Part shown: piece after piece, positions 1 through 7,831 of the stretch
Position numbering within the stretch: position 1 is the first letter of the stretch
Layout: the number at the start of each line of letters is the position of its first letter
Virus record (IMG/VR): IMGVR_UViG_3300021962_000318
Location: 1-35,425 of that record
Strand: one strand, 5' to 3'
Length of the DNA: 35,425 bases
Source: a virus
The notes under the pieces: generated by a model
What the model saw: the letters and a program-made list of their open reading frames with translations, nothing else
Told to the model about the DNA's origin: nothing
Database searches by the model: none
Position numbers and translations under genes: made by a program

Positions 1-519
1 ATCTGCCCACTGATTTAAATTATTAGTTTCCCAGAACCAACAGGCAGACTGAGCAGCACCTTCAAATGTTCCCATGTATTCTGCCGCTTCTTCAACAGAT
101 ATACCTAATGATCCAGCAAAAAAAGTGTAATTATCTTTTCCTGTCAATTGAATAAGTCCTCTTCCTCTGTATCTATAACCGTCTCCAGAAGATTCGTCTC
201 CGTTGCCCATCCTACTTGCATAAATTCTATTTGCAATAGCTTCTTGTTTATTTGGTTTGGAACAATATTGGTTGGCCAAATCATCTGTTGGAAAATACTT
301 GGAAAATAATTTTCTGAGAGAAGCTGGTCTGTAATTTAAATTTTCTTGCAATACTAAAAATCCACCAGATTCGTGTGAACATTGAGCTATAAATGCAGCA
401 ATACGTTTTTCTGTGTTGATTTCATAATCAGGAAATAATTGTGATAATGCATTGTACCAATGATCTATGTATGGATTTTTTGGTAAAAGTTGTTTTAATT
501 GTTCTTTGGTCAATTCCAT
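1..519 (-). CDS. Endolysin, glycoside hydrolase family 19 (chitinase-like), C-terminus beyond window
   Basis: I translated this from the sequence; it starts MELTKEQLKQLLPKNPYIDH and runs off the left edge, so the C-terminus is missing. The segments AAFIAQCSHESGGF and YRYRGRGLIQLTGKDNY are hallmarks of family 19 glycosyl hydrolases, which phages use as peptidoglycan-cleaving endolysins. The Glu in HESGG is the expected catalytic acid of the family. There is no N-terminal signal peptide, so it probably needs a holin for release. It lies directly downstream of the two spanin genes on the same strand, which gives a complete wall and outer-membrane lysis set apart from the holin. Only about 173 residues are visible, and a second domain may follow outside the window. 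Confidence 0.85.
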   Translation of the reverse strand, partial: MELTKEQLKQLLPKNPYIDHWYNALSQLFPDYEINTEKRIAAFIAQCSHESGGFLVLQENLNYRPASLRKLFSKYFPTDDLANQYCSKPNKQEAIANRIYASRMGNGDESSGDGYRYRGRGLIQLTGKDNYTFFAGSLGISVEEAAEYMGTFEGAAQSACWFWETNNLNQWAD

Positions 520-521
520 TA

Positions 522-794
522 TTATTTTCCTTTATTGAATACTGAATCATGTATTTGACTTTGTTCATTAATCCATTTCACCAACAATTTATGTTTTGCT
601 GCACAATCATAATATAACGAATAATTTTTCGTAACTGTTTTTAAAAATTCTGATATTTTTTCTTCATTCTCAACAAGTTTATAAAGATCCGGACATTCCT
701 CCACAATCACTTCTGGAGGTTTTGGAAAAGAATGTTTAACAGGAGTAACACAACCAGTTAAAAAGAAAATTGTAATTAATAGTACATACTTCAT
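522..794 (-). CDS. Outer-membrane lipoprotein, probable o-spanin (Rz1-like)
   Basis: This 90-residue protein has a short hydrophobic signal (MKYVLLITIFFLTGC) ending in a lipobox with Cys15, so it should be lipidated and anchored in the outer membrane. The Pro-rich stretch after the Cys (FPKPPEVIV) is common in o-spanins. Its start overlaps the stop of the upstream membrane protein by ATGA, the usual coupling of an i-spanin/o-spanin pair, and the endolysin gene follows 2 bases after its stop. Together the pair would fuse inner and outer membranes at lysis of a Gram-negative host. The assignment rests on lipobox, size and position, not on sequence similarity I can confirm. Confidence 0.7.
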   Translation of the reverse strand: MKYVLLITIFFLTGCVTPVKHSFPKPPEVIVEECPDLYKLVENEEKISEFLKTVTKNYSLYYDCAAKHKLLVKWINEQSQIHDSVFNKGK

Positions 795-1225
795 TTTGGT
801 GCCTTTGCTGCTTCATTATGAAGTGTAATTATTTCTTTAGGCAATCTGCAAATTTCATTGTATTTAACAATTTCTCTATCAATATAACGAATTTGTTCTT
901 CACCTTTTTGTCGAATAATTTCTCTCTTTGTAATATATTTTGTTACGATTTCAGTATTTACTTTTTCGGATTTTATTTGTGATTCTGCATATTCTTTCTC
1001 TAATTTTGCAACACGATCTCTCCAAACTTGTTCGTTTGCAATTGCACCAATCATGTAAACACCAAAAGCAATCATACCAATAGACACCAATTGTATTGGT
1101 GTTTTGTATATGTAAATTGCGGGTATTGGAATAAATCTAAGTAAATAGGTAACAGCGTACCCTAATATTCCTATAGAAAATATAGCATAAAACAACCAAT
1201 CAGGTAAAAATTGTAAAATCCACAT
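791..1225 (-). CDS. Inner-membrane protein with periplasmic coiled coil, probable i-spanin (Rz-like)
   Basis: This 144-residue protein has two hydrophobic segments near the N-terminus (roughly residues 8-30 and 42-63). A long charged, helix-forming region follows (WRDRVAKLEKEYAESQIKSE onward) that looks like a coiled coil. It sits just before the lipoprotein gene with an ATGA overlap and two genes before the endolysin, so an i-spanin role is the natural reading. Typical i-spanins have one N-terminal membrane helix; the second one here is unusual and could mean that the protein also has a holin-like role, or that it is a different membrane protein. Confidence 0.6.
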   Translation of the reverse strand: MWILQFLPDWLFYAIFSIGILGYAVTYLLRFIPIPAIYIYKTPIQLVSIGMIAFGVYMIGAIANEQVWRDRVAKLEKEYAESQIKSEKVNTEIVTKYITKREIIRQKGEEQIRYIDREIVKYNEICRLPKEIITLHNEAAKAPK

Positions 1226-1555
1226 TTACATTTTTGGCAACTTTCGTCTAGCCAAACCTTTTAATATTGGGTTTTTCTTTTTGCTGACACCAGGTTCTCT
1301 TTGTGTTGCGGGTAATCTGGAATCTCCGGAACCCGCAATGCCAGCTACACCCATCATGCCATCTTCTTTGATATTTTCTTTAGCCGCTTTGTAGGAATCA
1401 CCCTTTGCTTTTGCGGCTCCACCACCACCTTCTTCAGCAGATTTAACATAGTTTTCTTTCGCCTTATCATCCAAATGCTTTTTTTGGCGAACTATTTCCT
1501 GTTTATCTCTTTTTTTTGTGGCTTCAGAACCTAAAAAATCTTTAAAATTTAACAT
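1226..1555 (-). CDS. Small basic protein with capsid-targeting-like N-terminus
   Basis: I start this at the ATG at 1555, giving MLNFKDFLGSEATKKRD. That ATG overlaps the stop of the upstream gene as TAATG and has AAGGAA at a normal distance, whereas an ATG four codons earlier lies almost on top of that ribosome site. The product is about 109 residues, Lys- and Gly-rich and low in hydrophobic residues, with a glycine run (GGGGAA) mid-protein. It looks disordered. The first ten residues match the pattern M-x-x-F-x-x-[FY]-[LI] found on several neighbours and on T4 internal head proteins (MKTYQEFIAE). A packaged internal protein is inferred from that and from position. I recognise no enzymatic domain. 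Confidence 0.7.
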   Translation of the reverse strand: MLNFKDFLGSEATKKRDKQEIVRQKKHLDDKAKENYVKSAEEGGGGAAKAKGDSYKAAKENIKEDGMMGVAGIAGSGDSRLPATQREPGVSKKKNPILKGLARRKLPKM

Positions 1556-1965
1556 TAACAATTCCATTTCCTTAAAGATTTATTAATACGTGAATCTGGA
1601 TCTTTAGCGGTTTTGGCGGATGTTAAACGTTTTTTCATACCAGACATTCTAGCACAAAACGATTTTCTTCTCTTTGCTGCTTTAGAATCAGGATCTAATT
1701 TTGATGGTTTTGTTGTGACAGCAGTTTTTAATTTTGAACCGGGATGCTCTCTACGATAAGAATCAACACCCTTTTGATTCAAACCACCAGACTCTCTTTT
1801 GCCTTCTTTGCGTTGCCATGCTGCAGTTTCATCCAGTTCAACTTCTTCTTTCACTTTTTCGCAGCTGCCAGGAGAATAAGGTTCTTTTCCTGGAACTGGT
1901 TTATAACCTGTCCAACAACGACCTTTTTTCTTTTCTTCTTCGATATAATTTTTGAACGATTTCAT
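1555..1965 (-). CDS. Conserved phage protein, DUF6321-like, capsid-targeting-like N-terminus
   Basis: The ATG at 1965 is chosen because it overlaps the upstream stop by ATGA and is preceded by GGAGGT; the protein is about 136 residues. It begins MKSFKNYIEEEKK, close to the T4 capsid-targeting sequence, followed by a Cys-containing stretch (RCWTGYKPVPGKEPYSPGSC). The C-terminal half (ELDETAAWQRKEGKRESGG, then a very basic segment with RRKSFCARMSGMKKR and DPDSRINKSLRKWNC) matches my memory of the phage family DUF6321, whose function is unknown. The high positive charge suits DNA contact inside the head, which is inference. The family call is from memory and was not searched. Confidence 0.8.
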   Translation of the reverse strand: MKSFKNYIEEEKKKGRCWTGYKPVPGKEPYSPGSCEKVKEEVELDETAAWQRKEGKRESGGLNQKGVDSYRREHPGSKLKTAVTTKPSKLDPDSKAAKRRKSFCARMSGMKKRLTSAKTAKDPDSRINKSLRKWNC

Positions 1966-2348
1966 ATTTTTAATAATACCTCCGCAACATCTTTGTTTAT
2001 TGTAATATCTGATGAGTGTATATTTTTTCCTCTGATTCCATACACACAACTAGGCATAATATTCAAATATTCCAAAAAAGTTTTAAGAATATCATAATCT
2101 CGTTCATCTATTTTATAGAACAATATTCTGGCCGTAGATTCTGTTCCGAAAACATTGTTCAATAGAATGATGTGGTTTAATATCAAGCGTTCCTTTAGTG
2201 ATTTTGCCACTTTATATCTTCTAAACAACCTTTTGAGATATTTGGTTCGCTTGATATCCCCCTCAAACTCTGACATGATGCATTGCGGTGAATTATAACA
2301 CTTCATCGCATACATTATGAAATTTTCTTCATTCAAATCATCAAACAT
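1962..2348 (-). CDS. Conserved T4-like phage protein of unknown function (DUF7207-like)
   Basis: This 128-residue protein (MFDDLNEENFIMYAMKCYNS at its start) resembles a family common in T4-like marine phages, with a core of the type KRLFRRY...ERLILNHIILLNNVFG...RILFYKID...LKTFLEYLNIMP. It looks all-helical and soluble, with no signal or membrane segment. It overlaps the next gene by ATGA and lies within the late, structural block, so a role in virion assembly is possible. I know of no demonstrated function, and the family name is given from memory. Confidence 0.7.
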   Translation of the reverse strand: MFDDLNEENFIMYAMKCYNSPQCIMSEFEGDIKRTKYLKRLFRRYKVAKSLKERLILNHIILLNNVFGTESTARILFYKIDERDYDILKTFLEYLNIMPSCVYGIRGKNIHSSDITINKDVAEVLLKI

Positions 2349-2378
2349 ATCATGTTAATACAAAATAACTGTTATCGA

Positions 2379-2747
2379 TTATGGATTTGCTGTGTTTGCA
2401 ATAGCTTCTTCATCTCCATCACCAGTTACTGTACTTAATGTGACCAAAGTTTCATATTGGGTGCGGCCGGCGCGGCCGCCTTGGCCAGTTGTTTTTAAAA
2501 CCCAACCTGTATGTGCAACAGATTTATTTTGTTGGTTGTTGGCAGATTCGGCCGAATCAATAGCAAACAAACCAATTGTTGTGCGTGAGGTATAAACATT
2601 AGCTGTTGTATTTGCATACAATAATGCTACGTTTGCTGCTGTAGGTGCGGCTGCAGCGGCTTTTACGTCAGCTGCATTTACTATTGTTGAGTTAACTGCC
2701 CAGTATGGTGCGTTAGCTGCGTTGTCGTTGTTTCCCCAAGATGACAT
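2379..2747 (-). CDS. Probable virion surface/decoration-type protein
   Basis: This 122-residue protein is rich in Ala, Asn and Thr and has no Cys. It begins MSSWGNNDNAANAPYWAVNS and contains a Gly-rich stretch near residues 86-96 (KTTGQGGRAGR) followed by TQYETLVTLSTVTGDG. The composition and beta-type pattern fit a small structural protein, and similar 'WGNNDNAANAP' proteins occur in T4-like phage structural regions. It has its own strong ribosome site (AAGGAG), and a degenerate late-promoter octamer lies about 30 bases upstream. Head or neck decoration is inference. Its codons are noticeably more GC-rich than those of its neighbours, including a GGCGCGGCCGCC run near 2468. Confidence 0.65.
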   Translation of the reverse strand: MSSWGNNDNAANAPYWAVNSTIVNAADVKAAAAAPTAANVALLYANTTANVYTSRTTIGLFAIDSAESANNQQNKSVAHTGWVLKTTGQGGRAGRTQYETLVTLSTVTGDGDEEAIANTANP

Positions 2748-2779
2748 TGTTATTCTCCTTTTAACCGAGGGTTATATTG

Positions 2780-2787
2780 TATTTATT
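2780..2787 (-). promoter_or_regulatory. Degenerate late octamer AATAAATA before the decoration-type gene
   Basis: The minus strand reads AATAAATA, one base off the T4 late consensus, about 33 bases upstream of the start at 2747. A separate late start for an abundant structural protein would make sense, but in AT-rich DNA the match is weak. Confidence 0.3.
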
Positions 2788-3704
2788 TAATTGTTTTTTT
2801 GTGAACCAAAAATTGCTTGCTTTTTCGTTTTCATCATAGGATCAATTTCGATGGTATCTCTAGGAACACCAGTCATAGTTTTTCCACCACTCAAAACTGC
2901 TGCGGCTTGAGGTGATTCCTTAGTTTCCGCATTTACACCTTTCTTTTTATAGATAGATTTAATAATTCTTGCAGATTTCGACATTTCCTTTGTGTTTTTC
3001 TTTTTGGCAGGAATTGTGTCCTCTGGATTATTAGCTCCATCAAAAGGCATTTGTGTTGCTGCGGTCGATCCATGATAGGTGGCTTCTTCAACTTTTTTCG
3101 CATCATTATCAAACTGTTTTCTTGTCGCTTTCATAATTCCAGAAAACCGTTTGTTTGCTTTTTTAACATCACCAGATTTATCTGCGGCAGAAGCTTCTTT
3201 ACCGGCTTTTTCTTTGTATCGATCCAAAATTTTTGTTAACTCGTTCAGTTCCATTCCAGATTTTTCGAGTTCTTCTCTGATTGAGGTTACATATTTGTAA
3301 TCTTTCATTGTCAGAACACCCTTGTTTCGGATCTGAATTAATTTTTCCACAACTTTGTGTAAATCCATGTCGGTCTTTGCATCCTCACGAGCATACTCCA
3401 ACATACGAATCAATAAAGGAATATCAAAAGCCACAACATCTCTTTTATCTACAGATTCTTGCACAGGATCATTAACATGTGCTGTTGCCCAAACCTGAAA
3501 AGCTTTTGTTTTTGAGTGAGCAACTTTCAAATCTTTCGAAGCATATTGTGGATTTATTCCTCTAGATTTTAAGTATCTATTTAACAAGGCAGATTCAGAT
3601 ATGTTGGCTTTAGTGGACCAAGGATCATTTGGATTAGTACCAAATGTTGGTTTTTCTTCACCACATTTCAGAACGTCTTTTATTATTCTGGTTTTCTTGT
3701 TCAT
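2787..3704 (-). CDS. Putative internal-head/scaffold-type protein, charged and helical
   Basis: This 305-residue protein has a compact central helical module around residues 92-145 (IPLLIRMLEYAREDAKTDMD, then VVEKLIQIRNKGVLTMKDY). I recall that pattern from structural-region proteins of T4-like marine phages. The rest is Lys-, Ala- and Glu-rich and probably disordered, with two repeats of an [R/K]IIK motif (TRIIKDVLKCG at the N-terminus, ARIIKSIYKKKG near residue 245). It lacks the capsid-targeting-like N-terminus of several neighbours. It is followed closely by a second protein of the same style. No catalytic motif is visible, so the role is inferred from context. Confidence 0.65.
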   Translation of the reverse strand: MNKKTRIIKDVLKCGEEKPTFGTNPNDPWSTKANISESALLNRYLKSRGINPQYASKDLKVAHSKTKAFQVWATAHVNDPVQESVDKRDVVAFDIPLLIRMLEYAREDAKTDMDLHKVVEKLIQIRNKGVLTMKDYKYVTSIREELEKSGMELNELTKILDRYKEKAGKEASAADKSGDVKKANKRFSGIMKATRKQFDNDAKKVEEATYHGSTAATQMPFDGANNPEDTIPAKKKNTKEMSKSARIIKSIYKKKGVNAETKESPQAAAVLSGGKTMTGVPRDTIEIDPMMKTKKQAIFGSQKNN

Positions 3705-3713
3705 TTTACTGCC

Positions 3714-5036
3714 TTATTTGGAAGTATCGTTTTTTCCAGATACGTCTTTTTTGATCTTTTGCATCGCCTGGTATGCCATATGTTTAACACGGCTCATAGG
3801 CGTATGTTTTGCTCCAGATTTATCTGTTGTCACAGCATTTGAAGATGTGTTGTATGGTGGTGCAAATGGAACATTGTCGGTTTCTGGCCTTTTTGATTCA
3901 TTTACCTTTTTATCAGTATCTTGTTCTGGTTTATCTTTTTGTTTTGAACCGCCGTAACGTGATCCCTGTTTTACACCAGATCCACCCGAAGGTTGTGGTC
4001 CACGTTTTGCTTTAACATCCTTCAACATATCATCCCAACCTTCTTCAACCTGTTCGACTTCTTCTTTAGTTAAGCGATCAACTGCTTTGCTAATACCAGC
4101 ATGCCGTTTGATAGCAGCGTTTTGGAACCTCTTAGAGAGGTGTGCATTAGCAATTTTCATCTTTTCTGACTTTGCTCTTTTTGCAGCAATCTCAAAGTCC
4201 TTTGAAAGACTTCTAGCAGCTGATGCGTCCTTTGTAGCACTTTTAATATAAGATCCATATGTTTTCTTGTCAAGCTCATCAATTTGTTCAACTTCTTCTT
4301 TGGTTGGTTGTGGTTTAGTTGGTTTGCTAGGTTTTCTAGCTGCATATGTTCCCTCTGGAGCAGGTTTACCGCGAAGTTTTCTTGCCCATGCTTGCTGGCT
4401 TCGATTTTCAATACCTTCTTCTAGTTCAGCTTCTTCTTTGACTTTCTTTTGGCCACGAAGAATTGCAAAATCTTGACCGTCAATCTTGTTGTTTTTATTT
4501 TTGTCAATCTTGTGTTGTTTACCTTTGAGTTCTTCACTCACATGATTTCCACCACAAACACAGGGTTCTTCCATACATTCTGGGCAAATATCAGTTTCAA
4601 CTTCTTCTTTAGCATAGTAAGCGGCAAGAGCCATTTGTTTTCGTTTCTCTTTTGATTTTCCTTCAAATCTAGGATCATCAGAATGTACAAAATCGTGTAT
4701 GTAATCACCTGCTGATGCATCTTTGGATAAAATCTCCGAAATCATTTGGTCATAGATTGAATGTGTATTGTTGACTTCTTTGAATTGTCTGAGTGTGGCT
4801 TTTGGTTTGGTGATTTCTGTGGATTCAGATTTTAGTTTTACCTTTGTGCTTTTTCCATCAGAACCAGGTCCAACATCATCTTTTTGTTTTGTTGGTTTTC
4901 TTCCAGAAATAACATCCTTTGTTCTGACTTCAGGATCAATTGCTTCAACAACTTCGGTGTTTTGTTTTTTTACAGAATTTTCCAAAACCGATTTTATGGA
5001 ATCTGCAACAACGTCTTTTTTGTTAAGGTTGATCAT
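3714..5036 (-). CDS. Multi-module internal virion/scaffold-like protein with EF-hand-like loop and Cys cluster
   Basis: This 440-residue hydrophilic protein is built from short modules joined by linkers. Near residues 94-143 is a module of the type IYDQMISEIL...YIHDFVHSDDPRFEGKS...MALAAYYAKE, which I recall from other T4-like phages. Residues 151-161 form a CPEC...CVC cluster that may bind zinc. Residues 178-189 (DKNKNNKIDGQD) match an EF-hand or dockerin calcium loop. Acidic motifs recur at about 201-208 (EEAELEEG), 247-255 (EEVEQIDEL) and 325-333 (EEVEQVEEG). Two of them end in [LV]-E-E-G, close to the [LI]-x-E|[GA] cleavage rule of the T4 prohead protease gp21. The protein could be a processed core polyprotein; that is inference. 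Confidence 0.7.
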   Translation of the reverse strand: MINLNKKDVVADSIKSVLENSVKKQNTEVVEAIDPEVRTKDVISGRKPTKQKDDVGPGSDGKSTKVKLKSESTEITKPKATLRQFKEVNNTHSIYDQMISEILSKDASAGDYIHDFVHSDDPRFEGKSKEKRKQMALAAYYAKEEVETDICPECMEEPCVCGGNHVSEELKGKQHKIDKNKNNKIDGQDFAILRGQKKVKEEAELEEGIENRSQQAWARKLRGKPAPEGTYAARKPSKPTKPQPTKEEVEQIDELDKKTYGSYIKSATKDASAARSLSKDFEIAAKRAKSEKMKIANAHLSKRFQNAAIKRHAGISKAVDRLTKEEVEQVEEGWDDMLKDVKAKRGPQPSGGSGVKQGSRYGGSKQKDKPEQDTDKKVNESKRPETDNVPFAPPYNTSSNAVTTDKSGAKHTPMSRVKHMAYQAMQKIKKDVSGKNDTSK

Positions 5037-6859
5037 TTTTTTACTGCCTTTTTTCTTTTTATTGTGTTATAGGTATAACCTAATTTGTCTTTGGGGTTCT
5101 CTATTGGTTCTTTATTATCCGATCCACTCAATGTACCTCCAAAACCCGATTCTTGGTCATTTTGGAATCCATTATATTCACCAATCAATTTTCTAAAATT
5201 ACTAAAATTCTTTTCTTCTCTGTAAGTGACATCGCCTAATCCAGACATAGGGTATACTGTTCCCTGCTGGCGAGTATCAAATTCAGGACCGACTCCTGCC
5301 ACATTTCTAATTCTTTGATTAACTGTGGGTGAATCGGTGTATCTGTTCTTTTTATTTTTTACTTTTTCTTTGTCTTGCCTGAAGTTGCTTTCTTTTGGTT
5401 CTGGGTAGACTTTGACCGACCCTTTTTCTTCGTTGTATGTTCTAAAGGTGTAACTTCCTCGGCGTTTTGGGGCGTTCCACTTGATGTTGTCACTGTTATT
5501 GTCTCCTGCACGGTTGTCGGCTGGGATGTCTCCAGGACTATCTGCTTTTGGACCACTTCCTCTTTTGAGTTCTGGTTCGTCAGGTTTTCTTCTGCTTTCT
5601 TTGAGCTTCTGAACAAATTTAAAATTTTCTGTAACATAATTTTCTTCCTCAATAAAAGAACGATTGATAATAGTATTTAGCTTACCGTGATTTTCTAACC
5701 AAAAATAAGCTTCTTCATTCAAAATCTTAATGTCAATAAAGTCATTAATTTTAAGGTATATATCTGAAATGTCCTCTTCAATTTCTTCCAATAAACCACT
5801 ATTGTTTAGATTGATAAAATGTTCGAATTTGTTTTGGTATACTTTTTTGCTTTCCTGTGATTGTTTCCACTTTTTCTGTCTTGTAGACTCTGTAACCATT
5901 TTTACCAGTTTTTCGTTGCGTTCTTTACTTGTTTCATTGGAAGTTTCAACAAAAACCATTAGAGTGTCATATCCCAATTCTTCAAGTTCCTCTTTAATCC
6001 AGAAAATTTCTGTTTGTTTATCTGCTGGTCCATTGATAATTAAAGGTTTTCGACTTCTGATAGATTCTTTACGCAAATCATTACTTTTTTCTGATAATTT
6101 TTGTTTATCTGATAGATATTCAAAAGCTTGTACTAGGTTAATTTCTGTCATTTTTTGTTCTGGAATGGCTTCACGTAAAATTACATCTTTACCAGAACCA
6201 GGACCGCCAGTGACAAACACTGCTTTGAACATTCCACGAATAACATTTTCATTTATTCCCATTCCTCGGCGAACATCACGAAACAATTCTTTGGCGTGTG
6301 TGTCTGGAACATGACTCGGAACACCCTGTCTAAAAGAAGTGAAATCATTATTTTTTGCGTGTTCTCTCATTTTTGATGCTGACATACCCTCAGCACCTTC
6401 TGCATCCGGATCACGTTGTCCGGCAGATTTAACTTCTATCTTTTTGAAGTTGAATAGTGATCCTTGAGCGGTTCCATTGTATTGTTTCAGTTTTTGTTCA
6501 TACTCTTTAACTCTGTCGGATCCGGCCACCATAATCAAATGATCATGTCCTTGCTGAAACAATTTGGCTGCATGTTGCAAAAAAGTTGGATGTTCTTTAC
6601 TAGAAGTTTCAATATTTGTTTCTGGAAAGAATCGTTTGGTGTGTTTTAATTTTGCTTTTGGATTTAGTGGATTTTTTTTAGTATCAACCGAATGTGAAAT
6701 TATAACTTTGTGGTCTGCACCATAATCGTTCGCTATTTCATGTACTCTATTTACAAGTTTTTCGTGACCTATCGTAGGCGGATTCATACGGCCAAAAGCC
6801 ATAACCACTGGTCTTTCGGTTTTTGATTCGTCCTCTAATCTCTGTAAAAATGACTTCAT
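5033..6859 (-). CDS. Bifunctional nucleotidylyltransferase (HxGH family) / P-loop kinase-like protein
   Basis: This is a 608-residue protein. After a capsid-targeting-like start (MKSFLQRLEDE), residues 18-165 form a class I nucleotidylyltransferase domain with GRMNPPTIGH at 23-32 and the downstream MSASKMR signature at 159-165. Both are as in NMN and other adenylyl/cytidylyltransferases. Residues 213-340 form a P-loop domain (GGPGSGKD at 218-225). The order NTase then P-loop recalls NadR, the NMN adenylyltransferase/ribosylnicotinamide kinase, but the substrate cannot be read from sequence. The last ~170 residues are polar and disordered-looking, with many Pro, Arg and Asp. The stop overlaps the next start by ATGA. 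It lies in the late block with other capsid-targeted candidates. Confidence 0.8.
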   Translation of the reverse strand: MKSFLQRLEDESKTERPVVMAFGRMNPPTIGHEKLVNRVHEIANDYGADHKVIISHSVDTKKNPLNPKAKLKHTKRFFPETNIETSSKEHPTFLQHAAKLFQQGHDHLIMVAGSDRVKEYEQKLKQYNGTAQGSLFNFKKIEVKSAGQRDPDAEGAEGMSASKMREHAKNNDFTSFRQGVPSHVPDTHAKELFRDVRRGMGINENVIRGMFKAVFVTGGPGSGKDVILREAIPEQKMTEINLVQAFEYLSDKQKLSEKSNDLRKESIRSRKPLIINGPADKQTEIFWIKEELEELGYDTLMVFVETSNETSKERNEKLVKMVTESTRQKKWKQSQESKKVYQNKFEHFINLNNSGLLEEIEEDISDIYLKINDFIDIKILNEEAYFWLENHGKLNTIINRSFIEEENYVTENFKFVQKLKESRRKPDEPELKRGSGPKADSPGDIPADNRAGDNNSDNIKWNAPKRRGSYTFRTYNEEKGSVKVYPEPKESNFRQDKEKVKNKKNRYTDSPTVNQRIRNVAGVGPEFDTRQQGTVYPMSGLGDVTYREEKNFSNFRKLIGEYNGFQNDQESGFGGTLSGSDNKEPIENPKDKLGYTYNTIKRKKAVKK

Positions 6860-7831
6860 TTAATCTTTATGTCCTATTGTTTTTTTGAATGAGAACAGGT
6901 GTTCATCATTATCTAAATCTACAGTGCTTTTATTTAATCCTTTTTTACCGTCTGGATGAAAAGCAACTGTTCTTGCAAATTTGTTTCCTCTTTGTTTTTC
7001 ACGAATTCTCCACATTCCTTTTCCACTAACTCTAGGAAGACCATGGCCAGTTTCGTCTTTTTTACCAACACTGTATGTTCCATATCCACCAACCTGTAAC
7101 ACATGCACATGGTGGTCATTCAAATATGCTTCAGCCGGATTTAAATCTGGATGTTTAATTTCTATGGTTTTTGCTCGGCCCGAACTTGTTGTTTCTGCTT
7201 TTTCTGGATCTGGATAGTTTTCATTCATATGATCCAATATTCCAGATTTTTCAATTTGTTTTGCATATAAAGGACGTTTTTCTCTGGCCTTGTCTCCTAT
7301 GTGCCAACCTTTACCTTTTTTCCAATGTATTGTTAATTGTCCCATAGCAGCTGTCACACCGTCTTTTGTTTCACCGTTCAATAAATTACCATTAACTGTT
7401 CCGGGGTGAAAAACCCCTTTCTTTTTATTTTCTATTGCAAAGTCGGTTCCTGCTGTTGAACCTGCACCAGAAAGGTGTGAAGGCATAATATTATGTTGTT
7501 TCATTCTTTCGACAAACCTGGATTCATAGTCATGTCCTTTATTTTTTGGTGCTTCTCCAGGTTTGAAAAATTTTGAAATTGGAATGATATGTTCATTTCC
7601 ATTTTGATCTTCCGCGTGTGCGTGGAATTTTCCTTTTATATTTTCAACTTTTTTTAACTTAACGTGTGAACCAGCAGGCAAATCTTCATGTTCACTGGAT
7701 AAAGTATGTGTAAAATCATTCGAACCAAGATATGGATTGATATATTTTTCAACATGTCTTGCACCTTCTGTGCCAGAAGATGTTAGTTTACCGCGACCTT
7801 CAATAATTAAGTATCCTTTGAAACCAATCAT
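6860..7831 (-). CDS. Putative PD-(D/E)XK-fold nuclease with capsid-targeting-like N-terminus
   Basis: This 323-residue protein starts MIGFKGYLIIEGRGK, in which I-I-E|G fits the prohead-protease rule. Residues 101-170 carry the spacing of a PD-(D/E)XK nuclease core: a helix with Glu (YESRFVERM), then GTD with Asp130, then GETK with Glu154 and Lys156, and Gln165 in the following helix. The C-terminal part is basic and ends in a KKTIGHKD tail. It overlaps the ligase-like gene upstream by ATGA and abuts the nucleotidylyltransferase gene downstream. A nuclease role is inferred from motif spacing alone; a fold prediction is needed to settle it. Confidence 0.6.
   Translation of the reverse strand: MIGFKGYLIIEGRGKLTSSGTEGARHVEKYINPYLGSNDFTHTLSSEHEDLPAGSHVKLKKVENIKGKFHAHAEDQNGNEHIIPISKFFKPGEAPKNKGHDYESRFVERMKQHNIMPSHLSGAGSTAGTDFAIENKKKGVFHPGTVNGNLLNGETKDGVTAAMGQLTIHWKKGKGWHIGDKAREKRPLYAKQIEKSGILDHMNENYPDPEKAETTSSGRAKTIEIKHPDLNPAEAYLNDHHVHVLQVGGYGTYSVGKKDETGHGLPRVSGKGMWRIREKQRGNKFARTVAFHPDGKKGLNKSTVDLDNDEHLFSFKKTIGHKD

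Noticed and set aside
5359-5652. 97-residue minus-strand frame inside the nucleotidylyltransferase/P-loop gene
   Set aside because: It lies wholly within the 608-residue gene in another frame, is low in complexity (Thr, Lys, Glu) and would break the gene-next-to-gene layout. The long frame has clear domains and an intact end.
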